The notes beneath the pieces are model-generated. The model searched no databases, was not told the DNA's origin, and saw only the letters and a program-made list of their open reading frames with translations. Shown here one piece after another: positions 1 through 8,538 of a DNA stretch of 64,000 nucleotides. Position numbers and translations under genes: made by a program. The first letter of the stretch is position 1. The number at the start of each line of letters is the position of its first letter. Source of the stretch: Prevotella sp. (GTDB lineage: Bacteria > Bacteroidota > Bacteroidia > Bacteroidales > Bacteroidaceae); contig JAGCZA010000007.1 of assembly GCA_017960525.1 (NCBI GenBank), positions 33,600 to 97,599 of the forward strand, read 5' to 3'.

Positions 1-2
1 TG

Positions 3-1145
3 CTGGGCCAGAACATTGAGGACGAGGAGTTGCAGGAGGCCAAGAGCCACGTCGGCTGCCACGATGTGTGCAATATGCAGTACACCAGCGGTACCACTGG
101 CTTCCCCAAGGGCGTCATGCTGACCCACTTTAATATCGCCAACGACGGCTACTTCACCGGCGAGAATATGGGCTTCACCCAGGACGACAAACTTTGTGTC
201 TGCGTCCCGCTGTTTCATTGCTTCGGCGTGGTGCTCGCAACGATGAACTGCCTCACCCACGGCTGTACCGAGGTGATGGTCGAGAAGTTCGACCCGCTTG
301 TGGTGCTCGCCTCTATCCATAAGGAGCGGTGCACCGCTGTCTATGGGGTGCCCACTATGTTTATCGCCGAACTCGACCATCCGATGTTCCCTATGTTCGA
401 TATGTCGTGCCTCCGCACGGGCATTATGGCAGGCAGCCTCTGCCCTGTGGAGTTGATGAAGCGCGTGTCGGAGAAGATGTTTATGACGATAACCTCTGTA
501 TATGGACTCACAGAGTCGTCGCCGGGTATGACGCAGACCTGCCTGAACGACACCTTCGAGCAGCGTTGCACCACCGTGGGCCGCGACTTCCCCTTCGTGG
601 AAGTGAAGGTGCTCGACCCAGAGACCGGCAAGGAGTGCCCCGTCGGCGTGCAGGGCGAGATGTGCTGCCGAGGCTTCAACGTGATGAAGGGCTACTACAA
701 GAACCCGCAGGCCACCGCAGAGGTCATCGACGAGAACGGGTTCCTGCACTCAGGCGACCTGGGCGTGAAGGACGAGCAGGGCTTCTACAAGATCACGGGC
801 CGCATCAAGGATATGATTATCCGTGGCGGCGAAAACGTCTATCCGCGTGAGATTGAAGAGTTCCTCTACCAGATGCCAGGCATCAAGGACGTGCAGGTGG
901 CTGCCGTTCCTTCGCGCAAATACGGCGAAGAAGTGGGAGCATTCATCATCCTGCAGCCTGGTGTGAAGATGGAGCCGGAGGACGTGCGCGACTTCTGCAA
1001 AGGCAAGATTGCCCGCTACAAGACACCTAAGTACGTCTTCTTTATCGACCAGTTCCCGCTTACTGGCTCCGGCAAAATCCAGAAGTTCAAATTGAAGGAA
1101 ATGAGCCTCCAGCTCTGCGAAAAGATGGGCATAGAGGTCATCTGA
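3..1145 (+). CDS. Acyl-CoA synthetase (AMP-forming), C-terminal part
   Basis: The frame is open to the left edge, so the 5' end lies outside the window. The product adenylates a carboxylic acid and transfers it to CoA in the cytoplasm. The P-loop-like signature [11 protein letters not shown] is encoded at 81-113. The adenylation core continues through VYGLTESSP, and the hinge [20 protein letters not shown] and the C-terminal catalytic-lysine region [10 protein letters not shown] are present. All sequence elements expected in the C-terminal two thirds are intact. The chain length of the substrate cannot be read from the sequence; the family includes fatty-acid and other acid ligases. It ends with TGA just before a strong hairpin, so it is probably the last gene of its transcript. 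Confidence 0.9.
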   Translation: MGQNIEDEELQEAKSHVGCHDVCNMQYTSGTTGFPKGVMLTHFNIANDGYFTGENMGFTQDDKLCVCVPLFHCFGVVLATMNCLTHGCTEVMVEKFDPLVVLASIHKERCTAVYGVPTMFIAELDHPMFPMFDMSCLRTGIMAGSLCPVELMKRVSEKMFMTITSVYGLTESSPGMTQTCLNDTFEQRCTTVGRDFPFVEVKVLDPETGKECPVGVQGEMCCRGFNVMKGYYKNPQATAEVIDENGFLHSGDLGVKDEQGFYKITGRIKDMIIRGGENVYPREIEEFLYQMPGIKDVQVAAVPSRKYGEEVGAFIILQPGVKMEPEDVRDFCKGKIARYKTPKYVFFIDQFPLTGSGKIQKFKLKEMSLQLCEKMGIEVI

Positions 1146-1172
1146 AAGACCTGATAATGAAGACAATTGACA

Positions 1173-1203
1173 AGCCCTCGCCGTGACGGCGAGGGCTATT
1201 TAT
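1173..1203. terminator. Intrinsic terminator between convergent genes
   Basis: An 11-bp perfect stem (1173-1183 with 1187-1197) with a 3-nt loop is followed by an AT-rich tract. It lies between the acyl-CoA synthetase and the convergent LRR gene and could serve both. Confidence 0.75.
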
Positions 1204-1233
1204 ATAAGAATGATTGTGAACCGTTCCCGTTGC

Positions 1234-2502
1234 TCACTTCACAACGATTTTCTTCGTGGTGCCGTCATTCATCTTGACGATGTTGACACCTCGCTGGGGC
1301 TGGCTTGTGCGACGACCATTCAGGTCGAAGTACTCTGCAAGCACAGGCAGTTGCTTAACCATCGGCGAGTTGATTCCTGTAGGAGTAATAGCTACAATAT
1401 TGTAGAACCCACTCCAAGGAGCCGTTGTCCGATATGCTTCCAGGCTGGCTTCAGGAACATGCAGCGTTGAACGTTGAAGATTGAAGGTCGTGAAAGTCTC
1501 TTCATCCGTCTCAGGAATGGTTGTCGCCCTGCAAGTCACATCAACCGTAGCGCGTTTGGAAAATAATCTTTTCCCGATTTTGCTAACAGTACTGCTGATA
1601 TCCAACTTTGAACAGCCATTGAAAGCATAGTCACCGATGGTGGTCACGCCCTCTCCTATAATATAATCGTTAACCCGATTGCCGAACAGTTTTCCTAAAG
1701 AAGTCTCTTCGCTATAGTTTTGTGAGACTATCTCGTCACTGGTGAGTTCAACCTGTGACAAATGGAAACACTCGTCGAACACACTCTCATTGATGTTTCC
1801 CAAAACACTGCCGATGGAAAGAAAAGTAAGACTTTGGCACTGCTTGAAGGCATAGTCCCCAATCGTCACCACACCATCACCGATGACAGCAGAGGCAAGG
1901 TCCAAACATTCCTCGAAAGCATATTCCCCAATAGTCGTCACGCTATTGGGAATGATGACGGAGGTAAGTTTGCATCCTTGGAAAGCGAAATCTCCTATGC
2001 TCGTCACACTATTGCCGATAGTGACGGAGGCCAGTTGATGACAAAAACGGAATGCCTGCTTTCCAATACTTGTTACACCATCGCCAATCCAGACAGAGGC
2101 AAGGTTCGAACAATCCCCAAAAGCAAACGACCCGATAGTCGTTATGCTATTAGGAATCGTTATGGACGTTATACCACTTCCGCTGAACGCTCCATCGACA
2201 ATGGTTGTCACACCATTTGGAATCATAACAGATGTTACGCCCCAGCAACCGGAGAACGCTCTTTCAATACTCGTCACTTTCAGGGTATGCCCGCCAACTG
2301 TCACCTCCTCGGGAATGTTTATTGTTCCCCAATACTTGTTAAGCCCATTTGTAACCTCCAGTTCCGTACCATCGTTGATATAGTTGTAGTAAATCGTCAC
2401 ACCATCGGCATTGGGAACCTCGATGTCATAGGCTGAAGCACCTTTGCTAATCATACACAACGGCAAGAAAAGCAGCAAGCGTAAAAAAATCTTTTTCATC
2501 AT
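1234..2502 (-). CDS. BspA-type leucine-rich-repeat secreted protein
   Basis: A 422-residue protein with an N-terminal signal peptide (cleavage probably after GASA). About nine LRR_5/BspA-type repeats of roughly 23 residues follow, each with a core such as SVTIGNSVTSIGDFAF. The C-terminal region ends in a segment beginning YFDLNGRR and finishing KKIVVK, which resembles the short C-terminal tails of many secreted Prevotella proteins and may be a sorting or anchoring signal. BspA-like proteins are surface or secreted adhesins, so a role in attachment is plausible but inferred. Its upstream region is a long structured leader or separate RNA (2573-2752), so expression may be controlled by transcript termination. 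Confidence 0.85.
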   Translation of the reverse strand: MMKKIFLRLLLFLPLCMISKGASAYDIEVPNADGVTIYYNYINDGTELEVTNGLNKYWGTINIPEEVTVGGHTLKVTSIERAFSGCWGVTSVMIPNGVTTIVDGAFSGSGITSITIPNSITTIGSFAFGDCSNLASVWIGDGVTSIGKQAFRFCHQLASVTIGNSVTSIGDFAFQGCKLTSVIIPNSVTTIGEYAFEECLDLASAVIGDGVVTIGDYAFKQCQSLTFLSIGSVLGNINESVFDECFHLSQVELTSDEIVSQNYSEETSLGKLFGNRVNDYIIGEGVTTIGDYAFNGCSKLDISSTVSKIGKRLFSKRATVDVTCRATTIPETDEETFTTFNLQRSTLHVPEASLEAYRTTAPWSGFYNIVAITPTGINSPMVKQLPVLAEYFDLNGRRTSQPQRGVNIVKMNDGTTKKIVVK

Positions 2503-2572
2503 TTTATAAGTTTTAGTTCGTTATTTATAATTAATTAGACCGTTCGTTTTACCCTCATGGGCTTGCAAACGG

Positions 2573-2752
2573 GGCACAAAAAGTGCAGACCCGCCATACT
2601 CCTCACAGGTCTGCTACAACCTCTAATATCCTATGGAGAAGCCTGCACTTGATAGGTGCAACTCCAGTGGATATTAGGTTTCGCTCTATTTCTTCTCTAA
2701 TGAGGTAGCAGTTCGTGAGGAGAGTGAGCAAAAAGTCGTGTCTCCAAGGAAA
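2573..2752 (-). ncRNA. Structured RNA or attenuator leader, about 180 nt
   Basis: Downstream of a good promoter lies a rod-like RNA. Perfect helices are 2715-2722 with 2599-2606, 2705-2711 with 2611-2617, and 2669-2677 with 2623-2631. A capped apical arm pairs 2662-2665 with 2635-2638 and 2656-2660 with 2644-2648. An alternative hairpin (2608-2614 with 2585-2591), followed by a run of U, looks like an intrinsic terminator and is mutually exclusive with two of the rod helices. A closed rod with one large asymmetric bulge and a length near 180 nt recalls 6S RNA. The mutually exclusive helices equally suit an attenuator for the LRR gene. I match it to no known riboswitch. Confidence 0.5.
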
Positions 2753-2759
2753 CACATTG

Positions 2760-2790
2760 CAAAGGTACAAAGTTTTTTCAAACCACCAAA
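2760..2790 (-). promoter_or_regulatory. Bacteroidetes-type promoter for the structured RNA
   Basis: On the minus strand TTTG (2787-2790) and TACCTTTG (2760-2767) are 19 nt apart, the classic -33/-7 arrangement. Start of transcription is predicted near 2752. Confidence 0.7.
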
Positions 2791-2903
2791 GGTTTTAGCA
2801 AAAAAACTACACTTTACCTAAAAACTACGCCCCTTATCAACGTCAACGTCAAGGAGGAGCGCAGTTTTATAGTTTGCCGGATGGCTATTGAGACCTCCAC
2901 CGA

Positions 2904-2921
2904 CCCCTCTTGTAGGAGGGG
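2904..2921. repeat. GC-rich palindrome downstream of susD
   Basis: Six-bp arms (2904-2909, 2916-2921) lie in a CCTCC/GGAGG context just after the susD stop. It may terminate the sus transcript, although it lacks a U tract. A related CCCCTCC...GGGGCGGGG hairpin occurs at 34885-34920, suggesting a dispersed REP-like element. Confidence 0.4.
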
Positions 2922-2929
2922 GAGGAAGA

Positions 2930-5176
2930 TTACTCGGCCAAGGGGTCGAAGGTTCCGTCGGTGCCGTGGCTGTAGTCGTGCCAGCCGACGGTCTGCAGGA
3001 GCGTCGGGTTGGTCTGCATAGCACTCTGCTTTAAACCGATGAAGTAGTACTGGGGCAGGAAATTGATGCCCTTCGTCTCGTCGTTGGTGTCGGCATTCAC
3101 GTCCTTGCGCTTCAGGTAGGCAGTGTAGAAGTCGGCCAAGTCCATAGCCTCGTTGCTACCGTACTCCTCGGCATTGTCGTCGTAGGTGAGACCCTCGCTA
3201 AGTGTGAGAGCCTTCGGTCGCTTCTCCAGCACGGGGTCGGCCCCGTTGTTCTGGTCGGCCTGGGCGCGGGTGAAGATGACAATCTCGTGGCGGCGCTGGC
3301 CGTTGAGCGGTGTGAAGCCCAGATAGGTGCAAGTGTTACCGCCGAAGCCGGTAATGTGCCACGATGCAGGCTCACCATCGAAGGTGCCCGTGCCGCCGTC
3401 GAAGAGCATCCATCGGCGCATATCGTCGAAAGCCTTGCCTTCGTAGGCCAGTTCCACGCGGCGCTCGTAAAGCACGGCGGCCAGCATCTTCTCACGTGAG
3501 GAAGTGATGTCGACGGGCAAACCGTAGTTCTGCTCGGCGGTGTAGCCCACACGGGCGCGAATCTGCTGCAGGGCTTGCAGGGCCTCGTCCAGATGGCCTG
3601 CGCCAGCGGCTGCCTCGGCAAACTGGAGGAGCACTTCGGCGTAGCGCATCCAGATGAGCGGTGCGGCGCTCTGCTGGAAGCCCTTCGGCGTGGAGGCGCT
3701 GACGCTGAAGCGGTAGAGGGGCGAGGAACTGAGGTTGCCGTCGTCGCTGCGCTTGCGGATGTAGACGGCGCTGTTCTTCTGGGCCATCAGGTCGGCAGTA
3801 TAGCCGTTTGACGTGCTGGTCATACGGTCGGCTTCGTCCTGCGAGGCATACCAGGTGTAACTCCACAACTGGTAGTTGGTGCCTGAGCCGCTGTACTGAT
3901 GGGGGAAGTAGGCATAGACGTATTTCTTGCCAACGTCATCATACGAGTTGAGGTCGTTGCCGTTGGTGTCGAACTTCCACTCCACGCCAGGGAAGGCGAA
4001 AGTGCGGTAGAAGCGGGGGTCGCGGTTGAGCCAGAAGCAGAGTTGGTCGTAGTGTATTTTGCTCTTGCCAGGCTGCAGGCCGTCGGACATAGGGAAGAGG
4101 TCGACCATCTCTGCCGTGGGGTGCAGTCCGCCGTTGCCGTTAGCATTGACGGGACGGAGATTGTGCTCCCAGTAGTTCCACTTGTCGTAGTTGGCGGTCT
4201 CCACCTTGTCGCGGTTGTTGTAGAGCGTGGCAAGCACGGTCTCGCCCACGGAGCCGTCGCTACCGTCGTTGGCGAGGAACATCTTTGCCCAGTTCAGGGC
4301 GTTCTCCGTGCCACCGTTAGCAGTGTATGCCAGACCGACGCCACCCTCGTTGAGCAGTTCCAGCGCCTTTTTGTTGGTGACGTATGCAGAATCCCAGCGG
4401 ACAGTTTCATCAGCACGGTTGAAGAGCGGCGAGGCGTAGAACAGTTGCACCTGACCCTTCAGGGCTTCTGCGGCACCGGCTGTGATGCGACCGTAGTCAG
4501 CCGAACCCCAGGACTTGGGCAGCCTGTCAGCAGCCATCTGGAGGTCTTTGCAGATGAACTGGATACAGTCCTTGGCTGGTGAGCGCGGCACAATCTTGTC
4601 GCTGCCGTCGCCATCGCCGATGATGGGATCCTGTGGGTGGTCAATGATAGGTACACCGCCGTAGAGTTTGACGAGCGACCAGTAGCGATAGGCACGGAAG
4701 AAGTAGGCCTGGCCGAGCAGTTTGTCCTTCTCCTCCTGCGTCAGTTTGTCGCTGTTCTCCACGTGCTCGATGATGTCGTTGGCGTTGCGAATGTTGCCCC
4801 AAGGGCTGTCGCTCTTGTTGATGACGTAGAAGTAGTCGGTCACGTTGGTGTAGTCCAATTCCTGGTCGGGGTTGGTGAAGTCGGTGAAGCCGCCGTACTC
4901 CAGCGAGGTCTTCGACCAGACGTCGGGTGAGCCGGTCGGCGTGTAGGTGTTCTGTCCGTTGGAGCCGTTGCCGTCGCCCTGGCAGGCCTGTGGCAGCAGT
5001 TCGCGGTAAAGGGTGTTCACGCGGTCGAGTGCGCCGGCATAACTGCTATAGACCTTGTCCTCGGAGAAACTGCCATAGACGGTCATTTCGTCGAGGAAGT
5101 CATCGCTACATCCAATAACCAATAAACAATAACCAATAACCGTTATTGCGCTGAATATTTTAGTTTTCATAATCAT
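2930..5176 (-). CDS. SusD/RagB-family glycan-binding lipoprotein
   Basis: A 748-residue outer-membrane lipoprotein. The N-terminus has a lipobox-like VIGC followed by the acidic SDDFLDE often seen in surface-exposed Bacteroidetes lipoproteins. The alpha-helical SusD fold is indicated by ANDIIEHVENSDKLTQEEKDKLLGQAYFFRAYRYWSL-type helices early on and by the C-terminal block with RMYAEVLL-like and RRVELAYEGKAFDDMRRW-like segments, which are family signatures. It caps the SusC channel and captures an oligosaccharide at the cell surface. It follows susC by about 40 nt and should be co-transcribed. At 748 residues it is longer than the usual 500-650. The ligand cannot be deduced, because no glycoside hydrolase is encoded nearby. 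Confidence 0.93.
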   Translation of the reverse strand: MIMKTKIFSAITVIGYCLLVIGCSDDFLDEMTVYGSFSEDKVYSSYAGALDRVNTLYRELLPQACQGDGNGSNGQNTYTPTGSPDVWSKTSLEYGGFTDFTNPDQELDYTNVTDYFYVINKSDSPWGNIRNANDIIEHVENSDKLTQEEKDKLLGQAYFFRAYRYWSLVKLYGGVPIIDHPQDPIIGDGDGSDKIVPRSPAKDCIQFICKDLQMAADRLPKSWGSADYGRITAGAAEALKGQVQLFYASPLFNRADETVRWDSAYVTNKKALELLNEGGVGLAYTANGGTENALNWAKMFLANDGSDGSVGETVLATLYNNRDKVETANYDKWNYWEHNLRPVNANGNGGLHPTAEMVDLFPMSDGLQPGKSKIHYDQLCFWLNRDPRFYRTFAFPGVEWKFDTNGNDLNSYDDVGKKYVYAYFPHQYSGSGTNYQLWSYTWYASQDEADRMTSTSNGYTADLMAQKNSAVYIRKRSDDGNLSSSPLYRFSVSASTPKGFQQSAAPLIWMRYAEVLLQFAEAAAGAGHLDEALQALQQIRARVGYTAEQNYGLPVDITSSREKMLAAVLYERRVELAYEGKAFDDMRRWMLFDGGTGTFDGEPASWHITGFGGNTCTYLGFTPLNGQRRHEIVIFTRAQADQNNGADPVLEKRPKALTLSEGLTYDDNAEEYGSNEAMDLADFYTAYLKRKDVNADTNDETKGINFLPQYYFIGLKQSAMQTNPTLLQTVGWHDYSHGTDGTFDPLAE

Positions 5177-5217
5177 CTTTCTTAATGTTTATTGTTTCAC
5201 GTTTATTGTTTATTGCA

Positions 5218-8200
5218 TCAGAACGACACGTTGATACCGAAGGTCATCTTGCGGAGGTTGGGATAGCGTCCGTAGGTGCCGCCGTAACTGGCCCACGACT
5301 TTCCGGGGTACGGGTTGTAGAGGTAGAGGGCGTTCTGTATGGTGAAGTTCAGTCGGACGTTGCTCACGCCGATGGGCTTGAGCCAGTTCTTGGGCAGACT
5401 GTAAGCCAGCGAGACGTTGCGCAGGGTAACGTTGGCGGCATTGACAAGCCAGAAACTCGATGCCTGCTCGTTGATGCTGCTGTACTTCATATTGGGGTAG
5501 GCAGCCTCGGTATTGCGGGGCACGGTGACATTGCCGCTGGCGTCGTAGATGTCCTCGTAAACGAACATATCGCTCCAGAAGGAGGGCACATTCTGATACT
5601 CCAGGTCGTCAGCCGACTTGCGGAAGTCGGTCTGCACAATGTCGTAGGCACCCCAAGCAGCGGAAAGTTGGGCCGTCAATGAAAGGTCGCGCCACGAACC
5701 ACCGAAGTTCACGGTGAAGCCGTAGGGGTTGCTTGAGAACTTCGACAGTTGCACATAGTCGTTCTGGTTGATCTTGCCGTCAGGACCACCGTAGTTGCCC
5801 GTGCCGTCGTTGTCGCCATGCATGTCGGCATAGATAAGTGTGCCGGGGTGGACGTCGTCGATGGTCTTGCCGAAGTAGGTGGTGATGTTATTCTCAGTAA
5901 AGTATTCCTGAATCTCCTGGTAACTGCGGAACATACCGAGGCACTTCAGACCCCAGACGCCACGATCCATACGCTCGCCCTTGACCTGGCTGTCATATTC
6001 GGGCGTGGCGGGGAACGGGCCTTCCAGAATCTTGTTGTCGTTCCAGCCAGTGGAGAACTTGACCCAGTAGGTCCAGTCCTTGCCAATCTTGTCGCGCCAG
6101 CCCAGATTCAGTTCCCAGCCCCAGTTGTCCACGGCACCGTAGTTCTCGGGCGTGGCCTGCGTGCCCACGGTGGTGGGGAAGAATGACGTGCCAGTATAGG
6201 TCATAAACATATCGCGGCCACGGTCGTAGTAGTAGTTGAAGTCCACGGAAAGACGTCCGTCGAGGAAGCGCATATCGAGACCCACATTGGTCTTATAGTT
6301 CTTGTCCCAGTGTACGTTGGGATTCACGCCACGCACAGGCATAACCGAACCGGCGGAGACGGGGGTGTTGGTCGTCGACTGGCCGAAGACGGCACCCTTG
6401 TCGAGGTCGCGGTTATACTGCTGGCGCCAGAGGAAGGCCACGATGTTGTCGCGTCCGAGGTAACCCCAACTGGCACGAATCTTCAGGAAATTAAACCAGG
6501 GGAGGGACTTCTTGAACCACTCCTCTTCGCTGACCACCCAGCCGGCACTAACGCTGGGGAAGTAGCCCCAACGGTTTTCGGGGGCGAACTTCGAACCGTT
6601 ACCGTCGGCACGGAAGAGGAACTCCAGCAGATACTTGTCGGCGTAAGCGTAGTTGATACGAGCCACGTGCGAGAGCATACCGCCCACGCCACGGTTGAAA
6701 CTGGTGGCCTGGTCGCCAGTGGCCGACTTCGATTGTCCGTCGGTATAACTGACTGGGTCGGTGATTTCGCCCGTCAGGTCTTCCCACTCGTTCTCAGAGC
6801 GCTCCAGCGTATAGAGGGCACTCACGTCGTGTTGTCCAATCTTGCGGGCGTACTGCAGGGTGAAGTTCAACTGGTAGGAATCGTTACGCTGCATAGAACG
6901 CTGCAGCAGACTGCCATTGTTCAGCGTCAGCGTGGAGAGCGTGCTGGCATTGTACCAGTCGGCAGTATTCTGTCCGGCCCAAGTGTAGAGGTGCGGATAG
7001 TCGGCGTTGCGCTCCTGCAGTTGATAGACATCCATGAAAGTCTTCATGGTGTTGTTTTTAGAATTGTTGATGGTCTTCGAGTACGACACGCGGGCGGTGA
7101 GTCCCTTCAAAGGCTTGATGAAGCCAAGGTCGAAGGATAGGGCACCATTGATGGTCATATTGTTGGTCATATTGCGCACATAGTCGTCGCAACTTTGCAC
7201 GGCCTCGAAGTTGTAGAGGCGGGTGTCGCTCGTGGGTATGACGTTCTGCATACCGGAGTAGACCAGCGGGTAGCCGTCAACCGAACTGGGCACGAAGGGC
7301 AGATGGGCCATCAGGTACTTGTAGTCGCCGTCGGTGCCTCCACCCTTGGCAATGATGGCATTATTCTTTTTGCCGTAGTCGCCGCTCACTTCGAGGGTGG
7401 CCTTTACATACTTGCCGATGTTGGTGTTCACGCCTGCACGGTAGTTCCAGCGGTCGTAGTCGAGTTTGCCGATATTACCGTCCTGGTTGAAATAGGAAAC
7501 GTTGGCAAAATAGGTGGCGTTGTCGGAGCCGCCGCTCACGTTAATGCTGTGGCGGTGGGTCAGGGCGGCCCGCCATTCGTCGTCGAGCAGGTCGTAGTTC
7601 AGGTTCTTCATCTGCTCCAGTTCGTTCTGCTGGAAGAGCACGCGGGCATTGTCCACATAGTCCTTTGTGGCTGTGCCTGCGGCGGTGACTGCGTTCCACA
7701 CACGGCCATAGTCGTAGGCCGACAGCATCTTTGGGGTGAAGATGGCATCGGTCCATCCGAGTTGTCCGTTATAAGAGATGCGTGCAGCCCCTGCCTTGCC
7801 CTTCTTCGTCTTGACGAGGATGACACCGTAGGCCGAGCGTGCGCCGTAGACGGCGGCGGCAGCGTCCTTCAGCACTGTGATGCTCTCCACCTCACTGATG
7901 TCGAGGTTGTTGAACGCCTCCTCGGTGGAGATGAAGTCGTCGATGACGTAGAGCGGCGAAGCATTGGGGTCGCCGCCATTGGTGGCTCCGGGGGTGTTCT
8001 GTGTGTTGGCCCCGGCGTTGCGGATTTGCAGCGAGGGGCTTTGTCCGGGACGGTAGGCTCCGGCGCCACGGCTGACGCTTACGCCATTGAACTGTCCGGC
8101 GAGGGCGTCGCCCAGGCTTCCTACAGAGAGGTCTTTCAGTTCGTCGGCGCTGATGGCCTCGACGGCACCAGTCACGTTCTTCATTTTCTGTGTGCCATAG

Positions 8201-8529
8201 CCCACAACCACGACCTCTTCGAGCGAAGCACGGTCTTCTTGCAGTTTGACTTTGCCGCCAGTGGTCTCTACGGCCACGTAGCCGATATAACTGATAGTGA
8301 CCTTTGCCTTTTCGGGAACTTCCAGTTTGTAGTTGCCGTCAAAGTCGGTCACGGTGCCAATCTTTGTGCCTTTCACTTGAACGGTGGCACCGATGACGGG
8401 TTCGCCCGTCTCGTCGTAGACCGTACCGGTGACGACCTTGTTTTGCGCTGCGCTAAATGTAAAATGACAAATGATAAATGATAAACTTATCAGTAGTCGC
8501 TTTATGATAGTATTCTTCATAATCTTCAA
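5218..8529 (-). CDS. SusC/RagA-family TonB-dependent outer-membrane transporter
   Basis: A 1103-residue outer-membrane protein. A signal peptide is followed by a carboxypeptidase-regulatory-like domain (about residues 30-115, starting VVTGTVYDETGEPVIGATV). Next come the SusC plug signature (EEVVVVGYGTQKMKNVTGAV) and a 22-strand barrel ending in aromatic ...GINVSF, as expected for BAM recognition. It imports oligosaccharides across the outer membrane using TonB energy, with the adjacent SusD as lid. It lies 9 nt downstream of the DUF4957/DUF5123-like gene and upstream of susD. No SusR, hybrid two-component system or ECF sigma/anti-sigma pair is seen next to it, so its regulator must lie elsewhere. 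Confidence 0.96.
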   Translation of the reverse strand: MKIMKNTIIKRLLISLSFIICHFTFSAAQNKVVTGTVYDETGEPVIGATVQVKGTKIGTVTDFDGNYKLEVPEKAKVTISYIGYVAVETTGGKVKLQEDRASLEEVVVVGYGTQKMKNVTGAVEAISADELKDLSVGSLGDALAGQFNGVSVSRGAGAYRPGQSPSLQIRNAGANTQNTPGATNGGDPNASPLYVIDDFISTEEAFNNLDISEVESITVLKDAAAAVYGARSAYGVILVKTKKGKAGAARISYNGQLGWTDAIFTPKMLSAYDYGRVWNAVTAAGTATKDYVDNARVLFQQNELEQMKNLNYDLLDDEWRAALTHRHSINVSGGSDNATYFANVSYFNQDGNIGKLDYDRWNYRAGVNTNIGKYVKATLEVSGDYGKKNNAIIAKGGGTDGDYKYLMAHLPFVPSSVDGYPLVYSGMQNVIPTSDTRLYNFEAVQSCDDYVRNMTNNMTINGALSFDLGFIKPLKGLTARVSYSKTINNSKNNTMKTFMDVYQLQERNADYPHLYTWAGQNTADWYNASTLSTLTLNNGSLLQRSMQRNDSYQLNFTLQYARKIGQHDVSALYTLERSENEWEDLTGEITDPVSYTDGQSKSATGDQATSFNRGVGGMLSHVARINYAYADKYLLEFLFRADGNGSKFAPENRWGYFPSVSAGWVVSEEEWFKKSLPWFNFLKIRASWGYLGRDNIVAFLWRQQYNRDLDKGAVFGQSTTNTPVSAGSVMPVRGVNPNVHWDKNYKTNVGLDMRFLDGRLSVDFNYYYDRGRDMFMTYTGTSFFPTTVGTQATPENYGAVDNWGWELNLGWRDKIGKDWTYWVKFSTGWNDNKILEGPFPATPEYDSQVKGERMDRGVWGLKCLGMFRSYQEIQEYFTENNITTYFGKTIDDVHPGTLIYADMHGDNDGTGNYGGPDGKINQNDYVQLSKFSSNPYGFTVNFGGSWRDLSLTAQLSAAWGAYDIVQTDFRKSADDLEYQNVPSFWSDMFVYEDIYDASGNVTVPRNTEAAYPNMKYSSINEQASSFWLVNAANVTLRNVSLAYSLPKNWLKPIGVSNVRLNFTIQNALYLYNPYPGKSWASYGGTYGRYPNLRKMTFGINVSF

Positions 8530-8538
8530 TTATCAATT

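Noticed and set aside
5218-8529. Long plus-strand frames opposite SusC (for example 6310-7140 and 7195-8481)
   Set aside because: They are exact antisense shadows of a well-supported gene, with V/G/A-rich translations typical of such shadows.
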